A stretch of DNA of 64,000 bases from assembly GCA_039794245.1 (NCBI GenBank), contig JBDIVS010000014.1:1-64000 (forward strand). Reading direction: 5' to 3'. This document shows, one piece after another, positions 15,728 through 25,495 of the stretch. A model generated the notes under the pieces. That model saw nothing but the letters and a program-made list of their open reading frames with translations. It was not told the origin of the DNA and ran no database searches. The first letter of the stretch is position 1. Every line of letters starts with the position of its first letter. Source of the stretch: DAITQM01 sp039794245. Lineage in GTDB: Bacteria; Pseudomonadota; Gammaproteobacteria; Xanthomonadales; Wenzhouxiangellaceae. The position numbers and the translations under genes are program-made.

Positions 15728-18700
15728 ATGCTCGATTTTTTCTACCGAATAACCGCTGTTGCGGCGCGTTCCAGCCGGCGTGGGCATCTGCCGGCCCGAT
15801 TCGCCTGCGGCGTCGTTTTCCTGCTGTCCATGACCGCCGCCGGCGCCGGCGAACCGACCGCCCTGCTTCGCCAGCCGGCCCTGTCGGCCGATCACCTGGT
15901 CTTTGTGTATGCCGGCGACCTGTGGGTCACCGACCGCGACGGTGATCATCCGCGCCGGCTGACCAGCGATCCGGCCGACGAGCATACGCCGCTGATTTCG
16001 CCGGATGGCACTGCCGTCGCCTTCGCCGGGGCCATGGGCGGCAACGTCGATGTTTATGTCGTGCCACTGGCCGGCGGCCAGCCCCAACGCTTGACTTGGC
16101 ATCCGGGCGAGGATATCCCGGTGTCGTGGACGGCGGACGGCAAGGAAATCGCGTTCGTTTCGGCCCGCGAGACCGACCACGGCCGCTCCGGCCAGCTTTA
16201 TCACGTCGCCCCGGCGGGCGGCGCACCGCGCAAGGTCATGGCGGCGCGTTTTTATCGCGGCACCTACGATCCGAGCGGCCGCTATCTGGCCTATATCGCC
16301 CATGGTTCGGGCTACAACGGCCTGTTCGGCGGCACCGCCGGCTGGAAAGGCTACCGTGGCGGCACCACGCCGGCGCTCAGGATTTTCGATCTTGCGGACA
16401 ACAAGATCACGAAAATTCCCGGCCCGCGGTTCACCGATTTCAACCCGCTGTGGCTCGGCGGGGCGCTTTATTTTCTTTCCGACCGCGAGGACCGGACGTT
16501 CAATCTGTACCGCTACGATCCGCAAAGCGCAGCGCTCACCCGCCTGACGATGCGCTCCGATTGGGATATCCGCGCCGCCGCCGGTTATGGCGACGAGATC
16601 GTCTATGAAGCCGGCGGCCGGTTATATCGTTACGATCTGAACGGCGGCTCGACCACCGTACTGCCGATCGAAATCCGTGCCGATCTGCCGCAACTTGCGC
16701 CGCAATGGAAATCCGTGACCGATCAGATGCAGGGCATCGCAGTCTCGCCGAGCGGCCAGCGAGCGCTGATCACCGCCCGCGGCGAGGTCTTCACCGTCCC
16801 GGCCAAGGACGGTTCGGTGCGTAATCTGACCCAAAGCGGCGGGGCGCGTGAATATCCGGCACTGTGGTCGCCGGCCGGCGATCAGATCGCCTGGATCGTC
16901 GAATCACTTGCCGGGCAGAAGCTGGTTATCGCTGACCAGACCGGCCTCAGCGAGCGCCGCGAATATGACCTCGGGCCGCATTTTTACGAGCTCAAGGCCT
17001 GGCACGCCGCAAGTGGCCGGCTCATCTACAGTGACAACCATTTGGCGCTTTACGCCCTCGATCTGAAATCCGGCCGGCATATCAAACTCGACAGCAACGC
17101 CCGGCGCCAGGGATTCGACGTGGCTTTTTCGCCCGACGGCAGATGGCTGGCCTATACCGTCGAGCGGCCGAATTATTTCAGCGACCTGGTGCTCTACCGC
17201 TTCAGCGACGGCCTGCGTACCGCGGTCAGCAGCGGCGATGCCGATGCCGCCTCGCCGGCTTTCAGCCGCGACGGCAAGTATCTTTATTTCGCCGCCTCGA
17301 CCAATTCCGGCCCGTTGCAAGTGGGTTTGAACATGACCAGCCAGGAGCGGCCTTACCGCGCCGGGCTTTATGCCGCAGTCCTGGCCGCCGATGGCACCTC
17401 GCCGGTCGCCCCGAAGCCCGGCGATGAAAAAAAGGGCGATGGAGCCGATGACTCGGCAGTGGACAAGGACAAAAACGGCGCCAACGGCAATGACAAAAAA
17501 AATGGCGCCAAATCCACCCGCCCCGAAACCGTCATCGATCTCGACGGCCTCGGCGGCCGGCTCGTGCCGCTGCCGGTCGGCGAGGGGAATTACAGCCGGC
17601 TGCAAGTCGCGGCCGACGGCAGCCTGTTTTATGTGCAAAGCCCGCAGTCGGGCGCTTCGGTGCCGCCGCCGGATCAGGAGCCGGCCGCCGAGAACCGCCT
17701 GCTGCGCTTCGATTTTGAAACCCTGAAGGCAACGTCACTGCTGACCGGTGTCGTTGATTTCGCCCTCACCGCCGACGGCAAAAAAATGCTGATCCAGCAG
17801 CCGGGCGGCAAGCTGGCGCTGGCCGAAGCCGGCAAGGAATTGAAACCGGAGGCGATCGACACCTCGGGCCTTAAAATGCAGGTCGAACCGCGCCTGGAAT
17901 GGCGGCAGATTTTCGACGAAGCCTGGCGCATGGAACGCGAGTATTTCTACGCCGCCAACGTGCACGGCCTGGATTGGGACGCGGTCTATCGCAAATATGC
18001 CCCGCTCGTCGCCCACCTCGGGCGGCGCGAGGATCTCAATGCCCTGATCGTCGAGATGATCGCCGAGCTGGGCGTCGGCCACAACCGCATCGGCGGCGGC
18101 GATATCGTCAAGCAAAACGGCCCCCCGGCCGGCTTGCTCGGTGCCGATTTCGAGATTACCGGCGGCCGTTATCGGCTGGCCAAAATCCATCGCGCCAATC
18201 ATTGGAATCCCGCGCTGCGCGCCCCTTTGGCCATGCCCGGCAACGCGGCGCATGAAGGGGACTATCTGCTGGCCGTCAACGGCCGGCCGCTGAGCGCGGC
18301 CGACAATGTGTTCGAGATGCTTGCCAACACTGTCGATCAGCAGGTTGTGCTCGACGTCGGGCCGCGCGCCGACGGCCGCCAAAGCCGCCGGATCACCGTC
18401 CGGCCGATTGCCGACGAGCGCGAGCTTCGGCTCTGGTCATGGATCGAGGACAACCGCCGCCGGGTTGCCGCGGCGACCGGCGGCGAGGTCGGTTACATTT
18501 ATCTCCCCAATACCGCCGGCGCCGGTTATACCTACTTCAACCGGATGTTTTTCGCCCAGGTCGATAAAAAAGCGCTGATCATCGACGAGCGCGCCAACGG
18601 CGGCGGCCAAGCGGCCAATTACATCACCGAGGTGCTGAGCCGCCGGCACCTTTCGGGATGGATGGACCGCGACGGCCTGCCGTACAACACGCCGGCCGGC

Positions 18701-19126
18701 GCCGTTCACGGCCCGAAGCTGATGCTGATCGACCAGGATGCCGGCTCGGGCGGAGATTATCTGCCGTATTCGTTCCGCCAGCTCGGCATCGGCAAACTGC
18801 TCGGCACCCGGACCTGGGGCGGGCTGATCGGCATCTTCGCCAATCCACCGCTGATCGACGGCGGCACACTGACCGTGCCGTTTTTCCGCTTTTACGATGC
18901 TGCCGGAAACTGGTCCGTCGAGAACGAGGGCGTGGCGCCGGATATCGAAGTCGAGCTCGACCCGCTGGCTACCAACCAGGGGCGCGACACCCAGCTCGAA
19001 GCGGCGATCGCCGAGATCGAGGCCGAGCTTGCCGCGTTCCATGACCCGATCCCTCGCTCGCCGCCGCCGCTGCCTGAGGAGCTCCGGGGCTGGCCGCGCA
19101 CCGCGCCGGACGCCGGCGGAGGTTGA
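15728..19126 (+). CDS. tricorn-like S41 protease with beta-propeller domain
   Basis: ATG 15728 is chosen for GGAG upstream and for an N-terminal signal anchor ending near AGAGEP; the protein is about 1132 residues. It has an N-terminal six- or seven-bladed propeller (LTSDPADEHTPLISPDG, VSWTADGKEIAFVSARE), a second propeller, a low-complexity linker of D, K, G and N near residue 580, a C1 domain, a PDZ domain and an S41 protease core. ELGVGHNRIGGGD near residue 785 holds the likely catalytic His. DAGSGGDYLPYSFR near residue 1006 holds the nucleophile Ser. Tricorn proteases degrade peptides; this one is probably exported. It fits the local set of peptidases. Confidence 0.85.
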   Translation: MLDFFYRITAVAARSSRRGHLPARFACGVVFLLSMTAAGAGEPTALLRQPALSADHLVFVYAGDLWVTDRDGDHPRRLTSDPADEHTPLISPDGTAVAFAGAMGGNVDVYVVPLAGGQPQRLTWHPGEDIPVSWTADGKEIAFVSARETDHGRSGQLYHVAPAGGAPRKVMAARFYRGTYDPSGRYLAYIAHGSGYNGLFGGTAGWKGYRGGTTPALRIFDLADNKITKIPGPRFTDFNPLWLGGALYFLSDREDRTFNLYRYDPQSAALTRLTMRSDWDIRAAAGYGDEIVYEAGGRLYRYDLNGGSTTVLPIEIRADLPQLAPQWKSVTDQMQGIAVSPSGQRALITARGEVFTVPAKDGSVRNLTQSGGAREYPALWSPAGDQIAWIVESLAGQKLVIADQTGLSERREYDLGPHFYELKAWHAASGRLIYSDNHLALYALDLKSGRHIKLDSNARRQGFDVAFSPDGRWLAYTVERPNYFSDLVLYRFSDGLRTAVSSGDADAASPAFSRDGKYLYFAASTNSGPLQVGLNMTSQERPYRAGLYAAVLAADGTSPVAPKPGDEKKGDGADDSAVDKDKNGANGNDKKNGAKSTRPETVIDLDGLGGRLVPLPVGEGNYSRLQVAADGSLFYVQSPQSGASVPPPDQEPAAENRLLRFDFETLKATSLLTGVVDFALTADGKKMLIQQPGGKLALAEAGKELKPEAIDTSGLKMQVEPRLEWRQIFDEAWRMEREYFYAANVHGLDWDAVYRKYAPLVAHLGRREDLNALIVEMIAELGVGHNRIGGGDIVKQNGPPAGLLGADFEITGGRYRLAKIHRANHWNPALRAPLAMPGNAAHEGDYLLAVNGRPLSAADNVFEMLANTVDQQVVLDVGPRADGRQSRRITVRPIADERELRLWSWIEDNRRRVAAATGGEVGYIYLPNTAGAGYTYFNRMFFAQVDKKALIIDERANGGGQAANYITEVLSRRHLSGWMDRDGLPYNTPAGAVHGPKLMLIDQDAGSGGDYLPYSFRQLGIGKLLGTRTWGGLIGIFANPPLIDGGTLTVPFFRFYDAAGNWSVENEGVAPDIEVELDPLATNQGRDTQLEAAIAEIEAELAAFHDPIPRSPPPLPEELRGWPRTAPDAGGG

Positions 19127-19143
19127 TGCGGCGGGTGGCTCTT

Positions 19144-19171
19144 TTGGGTTAACCCAACAGTTGGGTTAAAA
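19144..19171. promoter_or_regulatory. overlapping palindromes upstream of hppA
   Basis: TTGGGTTAACCCAA (19144-19157) overlaps a second perfect palindrome, AACCCAACAGTTGGGTT, that extends to a 21-base match including TTA/TAA at its edges (19149-19169). Three half-sites of the GTTGGGTT type therefore lie 60-90 bases before the hppA start. This looks like an operator or a folded leader. A related sequence occurs near 27560 and 47035. Confidence 0.45.
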
Positions 19172-19230
19172 TACGCCGGTTTTGCGGGCGGCCCAGCCGC
19201 CCGTCCCTTACACTCCGGTCTGGAAACGTG

Positions 19231-21246
19231 ATGTTCAATACCCTGATACCGCCGGTCCTCGGCGTTTTCGGCCTGCTCGTGGCCCTGGTTCTGTACCGCC
19301 TGGTGCTCCGCTACGACGGTGGCAGCGGCAAAGTCGCCGAGATCGCAGCGATGATCCACGATGGGGCGATGGTTTTCATGCGCAGCGAATACCGCATCCT
19401 GGCGATCTTCGCGCTGCTGTTGGCCGCCGGGCTGTGGCTGGCCTTCCCGTCGTGGCATACCGCGGCGGCTTTCGTGGCCGGCGCCCTATCTTCGGCGATC
19501 GCCGGCTTTATCGGCATGTACACCGCGACCCGTGCCAATGTCCGGACCACCGTCGCGGCGGCTTCGTCCGGCCCGGCCGCGGCACTGTCAGTCGCCTTTT
19601 TCGGCGGTTCCATCATGGGGTTGACGGTTGCCGCGATGGGCCTGCTCGGCCTTGGCAGCCTGTACTTCTTTTTCGGCGCCGATCCGCAGCACGCCGAAGC
19701 GATCCACGGTTTCGGCATGGGCGCCTCGACCGTGGCGCTGTTCTCCCGTGTCGGCGGCGGCATCTACACCAAATCGGCCGACGTCGGCGCCGACCTGGTC
19801 GGCAAGCTCGAAAAAGGCATCCCCGAGGACGACCCGCGCAATCCGGGGGTGATCGCCGACAATGTCGGCGACAATGTCGGCGACGTCGCCGGCATGGGCT
19901 CGGATATCTTCGAATCGTACTGCGGGGCGATGATCGCCTGCATCGCGATCGCCGCGACGTTCACCGCACTGACCGCGGTCGGCGCCCGGCACCATTTGAT
20001 GTTTCTGCCGCTGGCGCTGTCTTCGACCGGCCTGATCTGTTCGATCGCCGGCATCGCCCTGGTCCGCTTCGCCGCCAAACTGCCGCCGGCCGCGGCTCTC
20101 AGGCTGGGCACCTTCGGGGCGGCCATTTTGTTCATCATCGCCGCCCGCTTCATCATGGACAACCTGGAAGTCGCCCCGGCGGTCTGGTGGTGCGTCGTCG
20201 CCGGTGCCGTCGGTGGCATCGGTATCGGCCTGATCACCGAGTACTACACCGGTGGCAAACCGGTGCGCGACATCGCCCGCGAAGGCCAGACCGGGCCGGC
20301 GACGGTGCTGATCTCGGGCCTGGCCACCGGCATGGAGTCGGTCATCGTACCGGTGCTCCTGATCGCCGGCATCATCTTTTTCGCCAGCTCCATGCTGCCC
20401 GAAGGCATGGGAGTTTACGGCGTCGGCATCGCTGCCGTCGGTATGCTGGCGACGGTCGGCATCACGATGGCGATCGACGCTTACGGCCCGGTCGCCGACA
20501 ACGCTGGCGGCATCGCCGAAATGGCCGCCCTCGGTCCCGAGGTCCGCGAGATCACCGACGGCCTCGACGCCCTCGGCAACACCACGGCGGCGATCGGCAA
20601 GGGCTTTGCGATCGGCGCTGCGGGACTGGCGGCCCTGGCGATCATCGCCGCTTTCATCAAAACCGTGCAGCACCGGGTGCCCGATTTCACCTTGAACATC
20701 AGCGATCCCGAGGTGTTGATGGGGATGTTCATCGGCGGTATTTTCCCGTTTCTGGTCTCGTCGCTGACGATGCGCGCGGTCGGCACCGCGGCCTTCGAGA
20801 TGATCAACGAGATCCGCCGCCAGTTCCGCGACATTCCCGGGCTGATGGCAGGCAAGGCGCCGCCCGATTACGGCCGCTGCATCGACATCGCGACCCGCGC
20901 CGCACTGAAAAAAATGGTGCCGCCCGGCCTGCTCGCCATACTGGCGCCGATCGTCGTCGGCTTCGGCATCAGCGCCGAGGCGCTCGGCGGGCTTTTGGCC
21001 GGGGCGCTGGTCTCGTGCGTGCTGATGGCTCTGACGATGGCCAACGCCGGCGGCGCCTGGGACAACGCGAAAAAATTCGTCGAAAAGGGCAACTACGGCG
21101 GCAAGGGATCGGAGGCGCACAAGGCGACGGTGGTCGGCGATACGGTCGGCGACCCGTTCAAGGACACCTCTGGCCCGTCGATGAACATCCTGATCAACGT
21201 CCTGGCCATCGTCTCGCTGGTTATCGCGCCGCTGCTGACCCACTGA
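19231..21246 (+). CDS. hppA: membrane-bound proton/sodium-translocating pyrophosphatase
   Basis: The 671-residue protein (GTG at 19228 is an alternative start) has about 16 membrane segments. It has the pyrophosphate-binding signature DVGADLVGKLEKGIPEDDPR followed by ADNVGDNVGDVAGMGSD near residues 183-225, and a second acidic loop DTVGDPFKDTSGPSMNI near the end. It couples pyrophosphate hydrolysis to ion export. The K/A switch region reads LGNTTAAIGKGFAIG, with Ala where K+-independent enzymes have Lys. On established knowledge this predicts a K+-dependent enzyme, so the pumped ion could be H+ or Na+. It appears monocistronic with palindromes upstream. Confidence 0.93.
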   Translation: MFNTLIPPVLGVFGLLVALVLYRLVLRYDGGSGKVAEIAAMIHDGAMVFMRSEYRILAIFALLLAAGLWLAFPSWHTAAAFVAGALSSAIAGFIGMYTATRANVRTTVAAASSGPAAALSVAFFGGSIMGLTVAAMGLLGLGSLYFFFGADPQHAEAIHGFGMGASTVALFSRVGGGIYTKSADVGADLVGKLEKGIPEDDPRNPGVIADNVGDNVGDVAGMGSDIFESYCGAMIACIAIAATFTALTAVGARHHLMFLPLALSSTGLICSIAGIALVRFAAKLPPAAALRLGTFGAAILFIIAARFIMDNLEVAPAVWWCVVAGAVGGIGIGLITEYYTGGKPVRDIAREGQTGPATVLISGLATGMESVIVPVLLIAGIIFFASSMLPEGMGVYGVGIAAVGMLATVGITMAIDAYGPVADNAGGIAEMAALGPEVREITDGLDALGNTTAAIGKGFAIGAAGLAALAIIAAFIKTVQHRVPDFTLNISDPEVLMGMFIGGIFPFLVSSLTMRAVGTAAFEMINEIRRQFRDIPGLMAGKAPPDYGRCIDIATRAALKKMVPPGLLAILAPIVVGFGISAEALGGLLAGALVSCVLMALTMANAGGAWDNAKKFVEKGNYGGKGSEAHKATVVGDTVGDPFKDTSGPSMNILINVLAIVSLVIAPLLTH

Positions 21247-21310
21247 GATTCGGCGCCGGCACCCACCCACGGCGGATGCCGGTGCGACGTTGCGTGCCCC
21301 GCTCTTCTGA

Positions 21311-21354
21311 GGAACATAGTTCCTATTCCGGATGGGAGGCCCGGCCCCCCATCC
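21311..21354 (+). terminator. hairpins downstream of hppA
   Basis: GGAACATAGTTCC (21311-21323) and then a long GC-rich stem, GGATGGG pairing with CCCATCC around GGCC-GGCC (21330-21354), follow the hppA stop by 65-110 bases. No T-run follows. It may slow or end transcription before the AraC gene, but it is not a textbook terminator. Confidence 0.35.
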
Positions 21355-21498
21355 AGCATGTAAGACTTTAGACGGCAGCGCGGTCTTTACACGGTAAGCG
21401 AGCAGGAATCGATCGCACAGCGATGCAATAAGGGGCCGGTCGCAGCGATGCACCGTGTTGCGAAATGACTTCACAGCAAGGGGTGGCGAAAATGGCCG

Positions 21499-22383
21499 AT
21501 GTCCAACACGATCTCAGGCGACGTCCTGCAGAGCATACTTGAAGCCCAGCAATTCAGGTTTCAGGTCTATTCCACACCGCGCATGTGCGGCATCTGGCAA
21601 GGTGTCCACGACCATCGCTACCAGTCCTCCCTGCACCTGATCGGCCGCGGCGCCTGCTGGCTGCATCTGCGCGATCAGGCGCCGATTCCGTTGCGCAGCG
21701 GCGACCTCGTGCTCCTGCCGCGTGACGATTGGCACGTCCTCAGCAGTCTGCCGGTCATCACCGGCCCCGACGATATCGAAGGCGATCTGGAAGGCCAGGT
21801 CACCTCGATGGTCTGCGCCGAAATCTCGTTTCGTGAAACCGCCGTCAGTCCGCTGTTCGAGGCCATGCCGCGCTACATACTGATCCGCCAGGGACAGGCC
21901 AGCGGTGCACTCGATCTGCTGGCCCGCCTGTTGTGCATGGCGGCCGAAGACCGGGGAATCGGCAATAAACTGGTGATCGACCGCCTGACCGAGGTTCTGT
22001 TCGTGCTCGCCCTGCGCGAGTATCTGCAACGCGTCGAGCAGCCCACCGGCCTTTTGGCGGCGCTCGCCGACCCCCGCCTGGCACGCGCCTTGAGCGCGAT
22101 CCACGACCACTCCGAGCGGCGCTGGCAGGTCGCTGACCTGGCGGCGGTGGCCGATATGTCGCGCACCGTCTTCGCGCAGCGCTTTCACGCCGTGCTCGGC
22201 CAATCGCCGATCGAATACCTGACCCGTTGGCGGATGCACCTGGCCGGCAATTGGTTGCAGACGGGCAACCTGCCGGTCGCTACGATCGCCGAGCGCCTGG
22301 GCTATGTCACCGAAGCCGCGTTCCGCCGCGCCTTCCGCCGGACAACCGGCAAAACACCGGGACAAGTACGCCGCGGGCAATAG
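21499..22383 (+). CDS. AraC family transcriptional regulator with cupin sensor
   Basis: The 294-residue protein has an N-terminal AraC cupin-6-like domain (VYSTPRMCGIWQGVHDHRYQ, then LPRDDWHVL). The C-terminal AraC DNA-binding domain spans about residues 195-290: two helix-turn-helix motifs, WQVADLAAVADMSRTVFAQR and PVATIAERLGYVTEAAFRRA, followed by FRRTTGKTPGQVRR. It should bind a small molecule and control a nearby promoter. The exported amidohydrolase gene starts 105 bases downstream in the same direction and is the natural candidate target, but no operator was identified. Confidence 0.85.
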   Translation: MSNTISGDVLQSILEAQQFRFQVYSTPRMCGIWQGVHDHRYQSSLHLIGRGACWLHLRDQAPIPLRSGDLVLLPRDDWHVLSSLPVITGPDDIEGDLEGQVTSMVCAEISFRETAVSPLFEAMPRYILIRQGQASGALDLLARLLCMAAEDRGIGNKLVIDRLTEVLFVLALREYLQRVEQPTGLLAALADPRLARALSAIHDHSERRWQVADLAAVADMSRTVFAQRFHAVLGQSPIEYLTRWRMHLAGNWLQTGNLPVATIAERLGYVTEAAFRRAFRRTTGKTPGQVRRGQ

Positions 22384-22488
22384 CGTCCACGGCAGGCCGG
22401 ATGTTTCGATTCGGCGCCCGCAGAACTTGCTCCACCGGCCGCGCTGGGCGATGATGAGAGCCCGCTGTTACCCCGAGTCAATCCACAC

Positions 22489-24072
22489 ATGAAGCCATCG
22501 ATCATCCGCCGCTGGCCGGCCCGCGCCGCACTCACCACCCTGCTGTTGTGGCTTGGCGCCACCGCACCGCTCGGCGCCGCACCGACGCCCGCCCCCGACC
22601 GTGACCGCGGCGCGGGGCCGTTTCCACGTTTGATCTTGCGCGCCGTCACTATCGTCAACGGCGAGGGGGCCCCGGCGCAGGGGCCGGTCGACCTGGTGGT
22701 CGAGCACGACCGGATCACCGCGATCGTGCCGCTCGGCGGGCCCGGCACCGCCATCGACGAAAGCAAACGCCCACCGGCCGATGACCACACGGAGGTCATG
22801 GCGCTCGCCGGATATTACGTGCTGCCCGGCTTCATCGACCTGCACGGCCACCTCGGCGGCGAGGGCCAGGGCGTGCCGGCTGAATACGTCCTCAAACTTT
22901 GGCTGGCACACGGCGTGACGACGGTGCGCGAGCCGGGCAGTTTCAACGGCCTGGAATGGACGCTCGACCACGCCCGGCGCAGCGAAACACTGGCCATCGT
23001 CGCACCGCGTATCATCCCCTATGCCGGCTTCGGCCTCGGCCGGGACTCACCGATCTCGACACCGGACGAAGCCCGCGAATGGGTCCGGACCATCGCCAAG
23101 CAAGGCGCCCGCGGCGTCAAGTTCTTCGGCGCTGCGCCGGAGATCATGTCCGCTGCGCTCGAAGAGGCCGAGCGGCTCGGCCTCGGCAGCGCCATCCACC
23201 ATGCCCAGCTCAACGTCGCCCGCTGGAACGTGCTCGATTCGGCGCGCGCCGGGTTGACGACGATGGAACATTGGTACGGTTTGCCGGAAGCGCTGTTCGC
23301 GGACCGCACGGTGCAGGACTACCCTGCCGACTACAACTACAGCAACGAGGCGCAACGCTTCGGCGAGGCGGGGAGGCTGTGGGCGCAGGCGGCGGCGCCC
23401 GGCAGCGCGCGCTGGAATGCGGTGCGCGACGAACTGCTCGCGCTCGATTTGACGCTCGATCCGACATTCACGATCTACGAGGCCAACCGCGACCTGATGC
23501 GCGAGATGAACGCCGACTGGCAACGCGAATACACGCATCCGAACCTGTGGCGGTTCTTTCAGCCCAGCCGCGAGGCACACGGTTCATACTGGTACGACTG
23601 GACCACGGCCGACGAGATCGCCTGGCGCGACAACTTCCGGCGCTGGATGACTTTCGTCAACGATTTCAAAAATCACGGCGGGCGCGTCACGACCGGTTCC
23701 GACTCCGGCTTCATCTTCAAGGTTTACGGCTTCGGTTATATCCGTGAACTGGAGCTTTTGCAGGAAGCCGGCTTTCACCCGCTGGAGGTGATTCGCGCCG
23801 CGACGCTAAACGGCGCCGAAGCACTCGGCATCGCCGATTACACCGGCTCGATCGCCGTCGGCAAAAAAGCCGACCTCATCGTCGTTGACGGCAACCCGCT
23901 GGCCAATTTCAAGTTGCTCTACGGCACGGGCCACTTCCGGCTCGGAGCCAGTGGCGAACCTGAGCGCCACCACGGCCTGCGTTATACGATCAAAGACGGC
24001 GTCGTTTACGACAGTGAAGAACTGCTCACCGACGTCAGGCGAATCGTCAGCGAGGCAGTTGCCCAGCCGTAA
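22489..24072 (+). CDS. exported amidohydrolase (second copy in window)
   Basis: The 527-residue protein has a Tat-like or Sec signal (SIIRRWPARAALTTLLLWLG). The amidohydrolase landmarks are YVLPGFIDLHGHLGGEG (metal HxH), GVTTVREPGSF, GARGVKFFGAAPEI, SAIHHAQLNVARWN, VTTGSDSGFIFKVYGFG, and a C-terminal AVGKKADLIVVDGNP. It probably hydrolyses an amide bond outside the cytoplasm; the substrate is unknown. It differs clearly from the amidohydrolase at 9739. Its last 26 bases overlap the convergent desaturase gene. Confidence 0.82.
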   Translation: MKPSIIRRWPARAALTTLLLWLGATAPLGAAPTPAPDRDRGAGPFPRLILRAVTIVNGEGAPAQGPVDLVVEHDRITAIVPLGGPGTAIDESKRPPADDHTEVMALAGYYVLPGFIDLHGHLGGEGQGVPAEYVLKLWLAHGVTTVREPGSFNGLEWTLDHARRSETLAIVAPRIIPYAGFGLGRDSPISTPDEAREWVRTIAKQGARGVKFFGAAPEIMSAALEEAERLGLGSAIHHAQLNVARWNVLDSARAGLTTMEHWYGLPEALFADRTVQDYPADYNYSNEAQRFGEAGRLWAQAAAPGSARWNAVRDELLALDLTLDPTFTIYEANRDLMREMNADWQREYTHPNLWRFFQPSREAHGSYWYDWTTADEIAWRDNFRRWMTFVNDFKNHGGRVTTGSDSGFIFKVYGFGYIRELELLQEAGFHPLEVIRAATLNGAEALGIADYTGSIAVGKKADLIVVDGNPLANFKLLYGTGHFRLGASGEPERHHGLRYTIKDGVVYDSEELLTDVRRIVSEAVAQP

Positions 24073-24955
24073 GCGGCCCGCGCAACTGCCGCAGCAGGGC
24101 GCGGGCGAACGGCGGATCACCGGCCTCGAACTTCGTCGCCGCGGGCAGTGCGTTCCACGGCAACCCGGTGTCGCGATGATGCGTCCGGTGCAGATTGAAA
24201 TTCAAGATCAACGGCGAAAGGCGCGCCAATCTGAGATTCAGCGCGTACAGGCGATCGCCGAGCGGTGTACCGTAGTGGAAGGAATTGTCGAGCATCGAGA
24301 CGATGAGCGCGCGGCCGGCGAGGGCCAGCGCCGGCAGCCATAACGCCTCGCGCCACAACCAGAACAAGGCGATATAAAACAGGATGACCAGCGCGCCGTC
24401 GAGGCGCATCTCGCTTTGCGCCGCGGCGGACAACAGTTCGCGCTCGGCCATCTGGCGCTCGGCGGCCGGCAGCGAGCGATTCAACCCGCCCACAATGGCG
24501 GCCAGAACGCGACGCGGTAGAAACACCGCAAGCGCCGACGCCAGCTCTCCGAGATAAAGACCCATCAGCAGCCGCGGATAAAACACAAGGGCGGCGCCGA
24601 TCCAGGTGCCGCCATCGGCATCGTAGATTTCGGTTCGATCGGCCGGCCCGCGACTGTGCCGGTGGTGAAATAAATGACCGTAACGCAGCACCCGGAACGG
24701 GCCGCCGAAAACCACCGCCAGCACCCGGCCCAACCCGCGGCTCGGCCCCGGCGCCGCGAGCAGGCGGCCGTGGACTGCCTCGTGGATCAAGGCCCACAGC
24801 GGAATCGTCACCGCCACGTACAAAGCGAAAAACGCAACGCCGGCCCACCCGGTGACGGGCTGTCCGGTGGCTAGTGGCCACACCAGAAGCAGCGCATGCA
24901 ACAGAACGAAAAGCGCAGCTAAAACCAGATTGGTGCGCCACGGAATTGCGGCCAT
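24047..24955 (-). CDS. membrane fatty acid desaturase/hydroxylase
   Basis: The 302-residue protein has several membrane segments and the three histidine boxes of the membrane di-iron family: HEAVHG near residue 59, HLFHHRHS near 95 and HRTHH near 260. It should insert a double bond or hydroxyl into an acyl chain or carotenoid-like substrate at the inner membrane. The last box with the NxHRTHHRD spacing resembles the FA_desaturase type. It converges on and overlaps the amidohydrolase gene by 26 bases. No partner ferredoxin gene is adjacent. Confidence 0.8.
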   Translation of the reverse strand: MAAIPWRTNLVLAALFVLLHALLLVWPLATGQPVTGWAGVAFFALYVAVTIPLWALIHEAVHGRLLAAPGPSRGLGRVLAVVFGGPFRVLRYGHLFHHRHSRGPADRTEIYDADGGTWIGAALVFYPRLLMGLYLGELASALAVFLPRRVLAAIVGGLNRSLPAAERQMAERELLSAAAQSEMRLDGALVILFYIALFWLWREALWLPALALAGRALIVSMLDNSFHYGTPLGDRLYALNLRLARLSPLILNFNLHRTHHRDTGLPWNALPAATKFEAGDPPFARALLRQLRGPLTAGQLPR

Positions 24956-24999
24956 ATCGAGGAGAAGCCTAGGAGCCAGGAATAGAGCGTCATATTATA

Positions 25000-25266
25000 T
25001 CACCCGGCGCCGCCCCGGCCTTCGGCCATCACCCGGGCGACATAGGAACAAGTCGGGATCACCCGCAAACCACCGGCCGCAGCCCAGGCCAGCCCCGCCT
25101 CGACCACCCGCCGTGCCAGCCCCCGGCCACGCAGCTCGGGCGGCGTGTAGGTTGAAATAAAATCGACCGCCGTCTCATCGACCGGCCGGTAATGCACCAC
25201 CACCTCAGCGCCACCGTGGCGCAGCACGAAGCGATGTTGATCGGCCTCGTGAATCACTTTTTGCAT
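25000..25266 (-). CDS. small GNAT family N-acetyltransferase
   Basis: An 88-residue protein starts at ATG 25266, preceded by CAGGAAA. It has the short GNAT core of the YjdJ/COG2388 kind: IHEADQHRFVL, YRPVDETAVDFISTYTPPEL, the acetyl-CoA loop RGRGLARRVVEAGL, and VIPTCSYVARVM. It transfers an acetyl group from acetyl-CoA to an unknown acceptor. The family length is 80-100 residues, so it is complete. Confidence 0.85.
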   Translation of the reverse strand: MQKVIHEADQHRFVLRHGGAEVVVHYRPVDETAVDFISTYTPPELRGRGLARRVVEAGLAWAAAGGLRVIPTCSYVARVMAEGRGGAG

Positions 25267-25495
25267 GGCTTTTCCTGTGAGTCAAATAGACATCGCGATC
25301 GAAGCGATGAACGGAAACAATCTCGGCTACTGGGATGATAGTCAGAGTTTTCTTTTTAGATTAAATCAGCAAATTATCAGGAATTTTCCAGATTTCATCT
25401 GCGACGAATAGGAAACCGCCGGCAAGCGGTAGCAACATCAAATTCCACGGCATATTCGAGACGTCTCGTGGCGACGTTTTCAGCTCGCAGGTGAC
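25267..25495. other. intergenic stretch with no recognised gene
   Basis: This stretch is lower in GC than its neighbours. The minus strand has only a 30-residue open frame ending near 25361 (PWNLMLLPLAGGFLF) that could be the remnant of a small membrane protein. No RNA gene, terminator or repeat was found. Confidence 0.4.

Noticed and set aside
19588..21474. 628-residue minus-strand frame over hppA
   Set aside because: Shadow of hppA; long runs of D, R, G and H with no fold.
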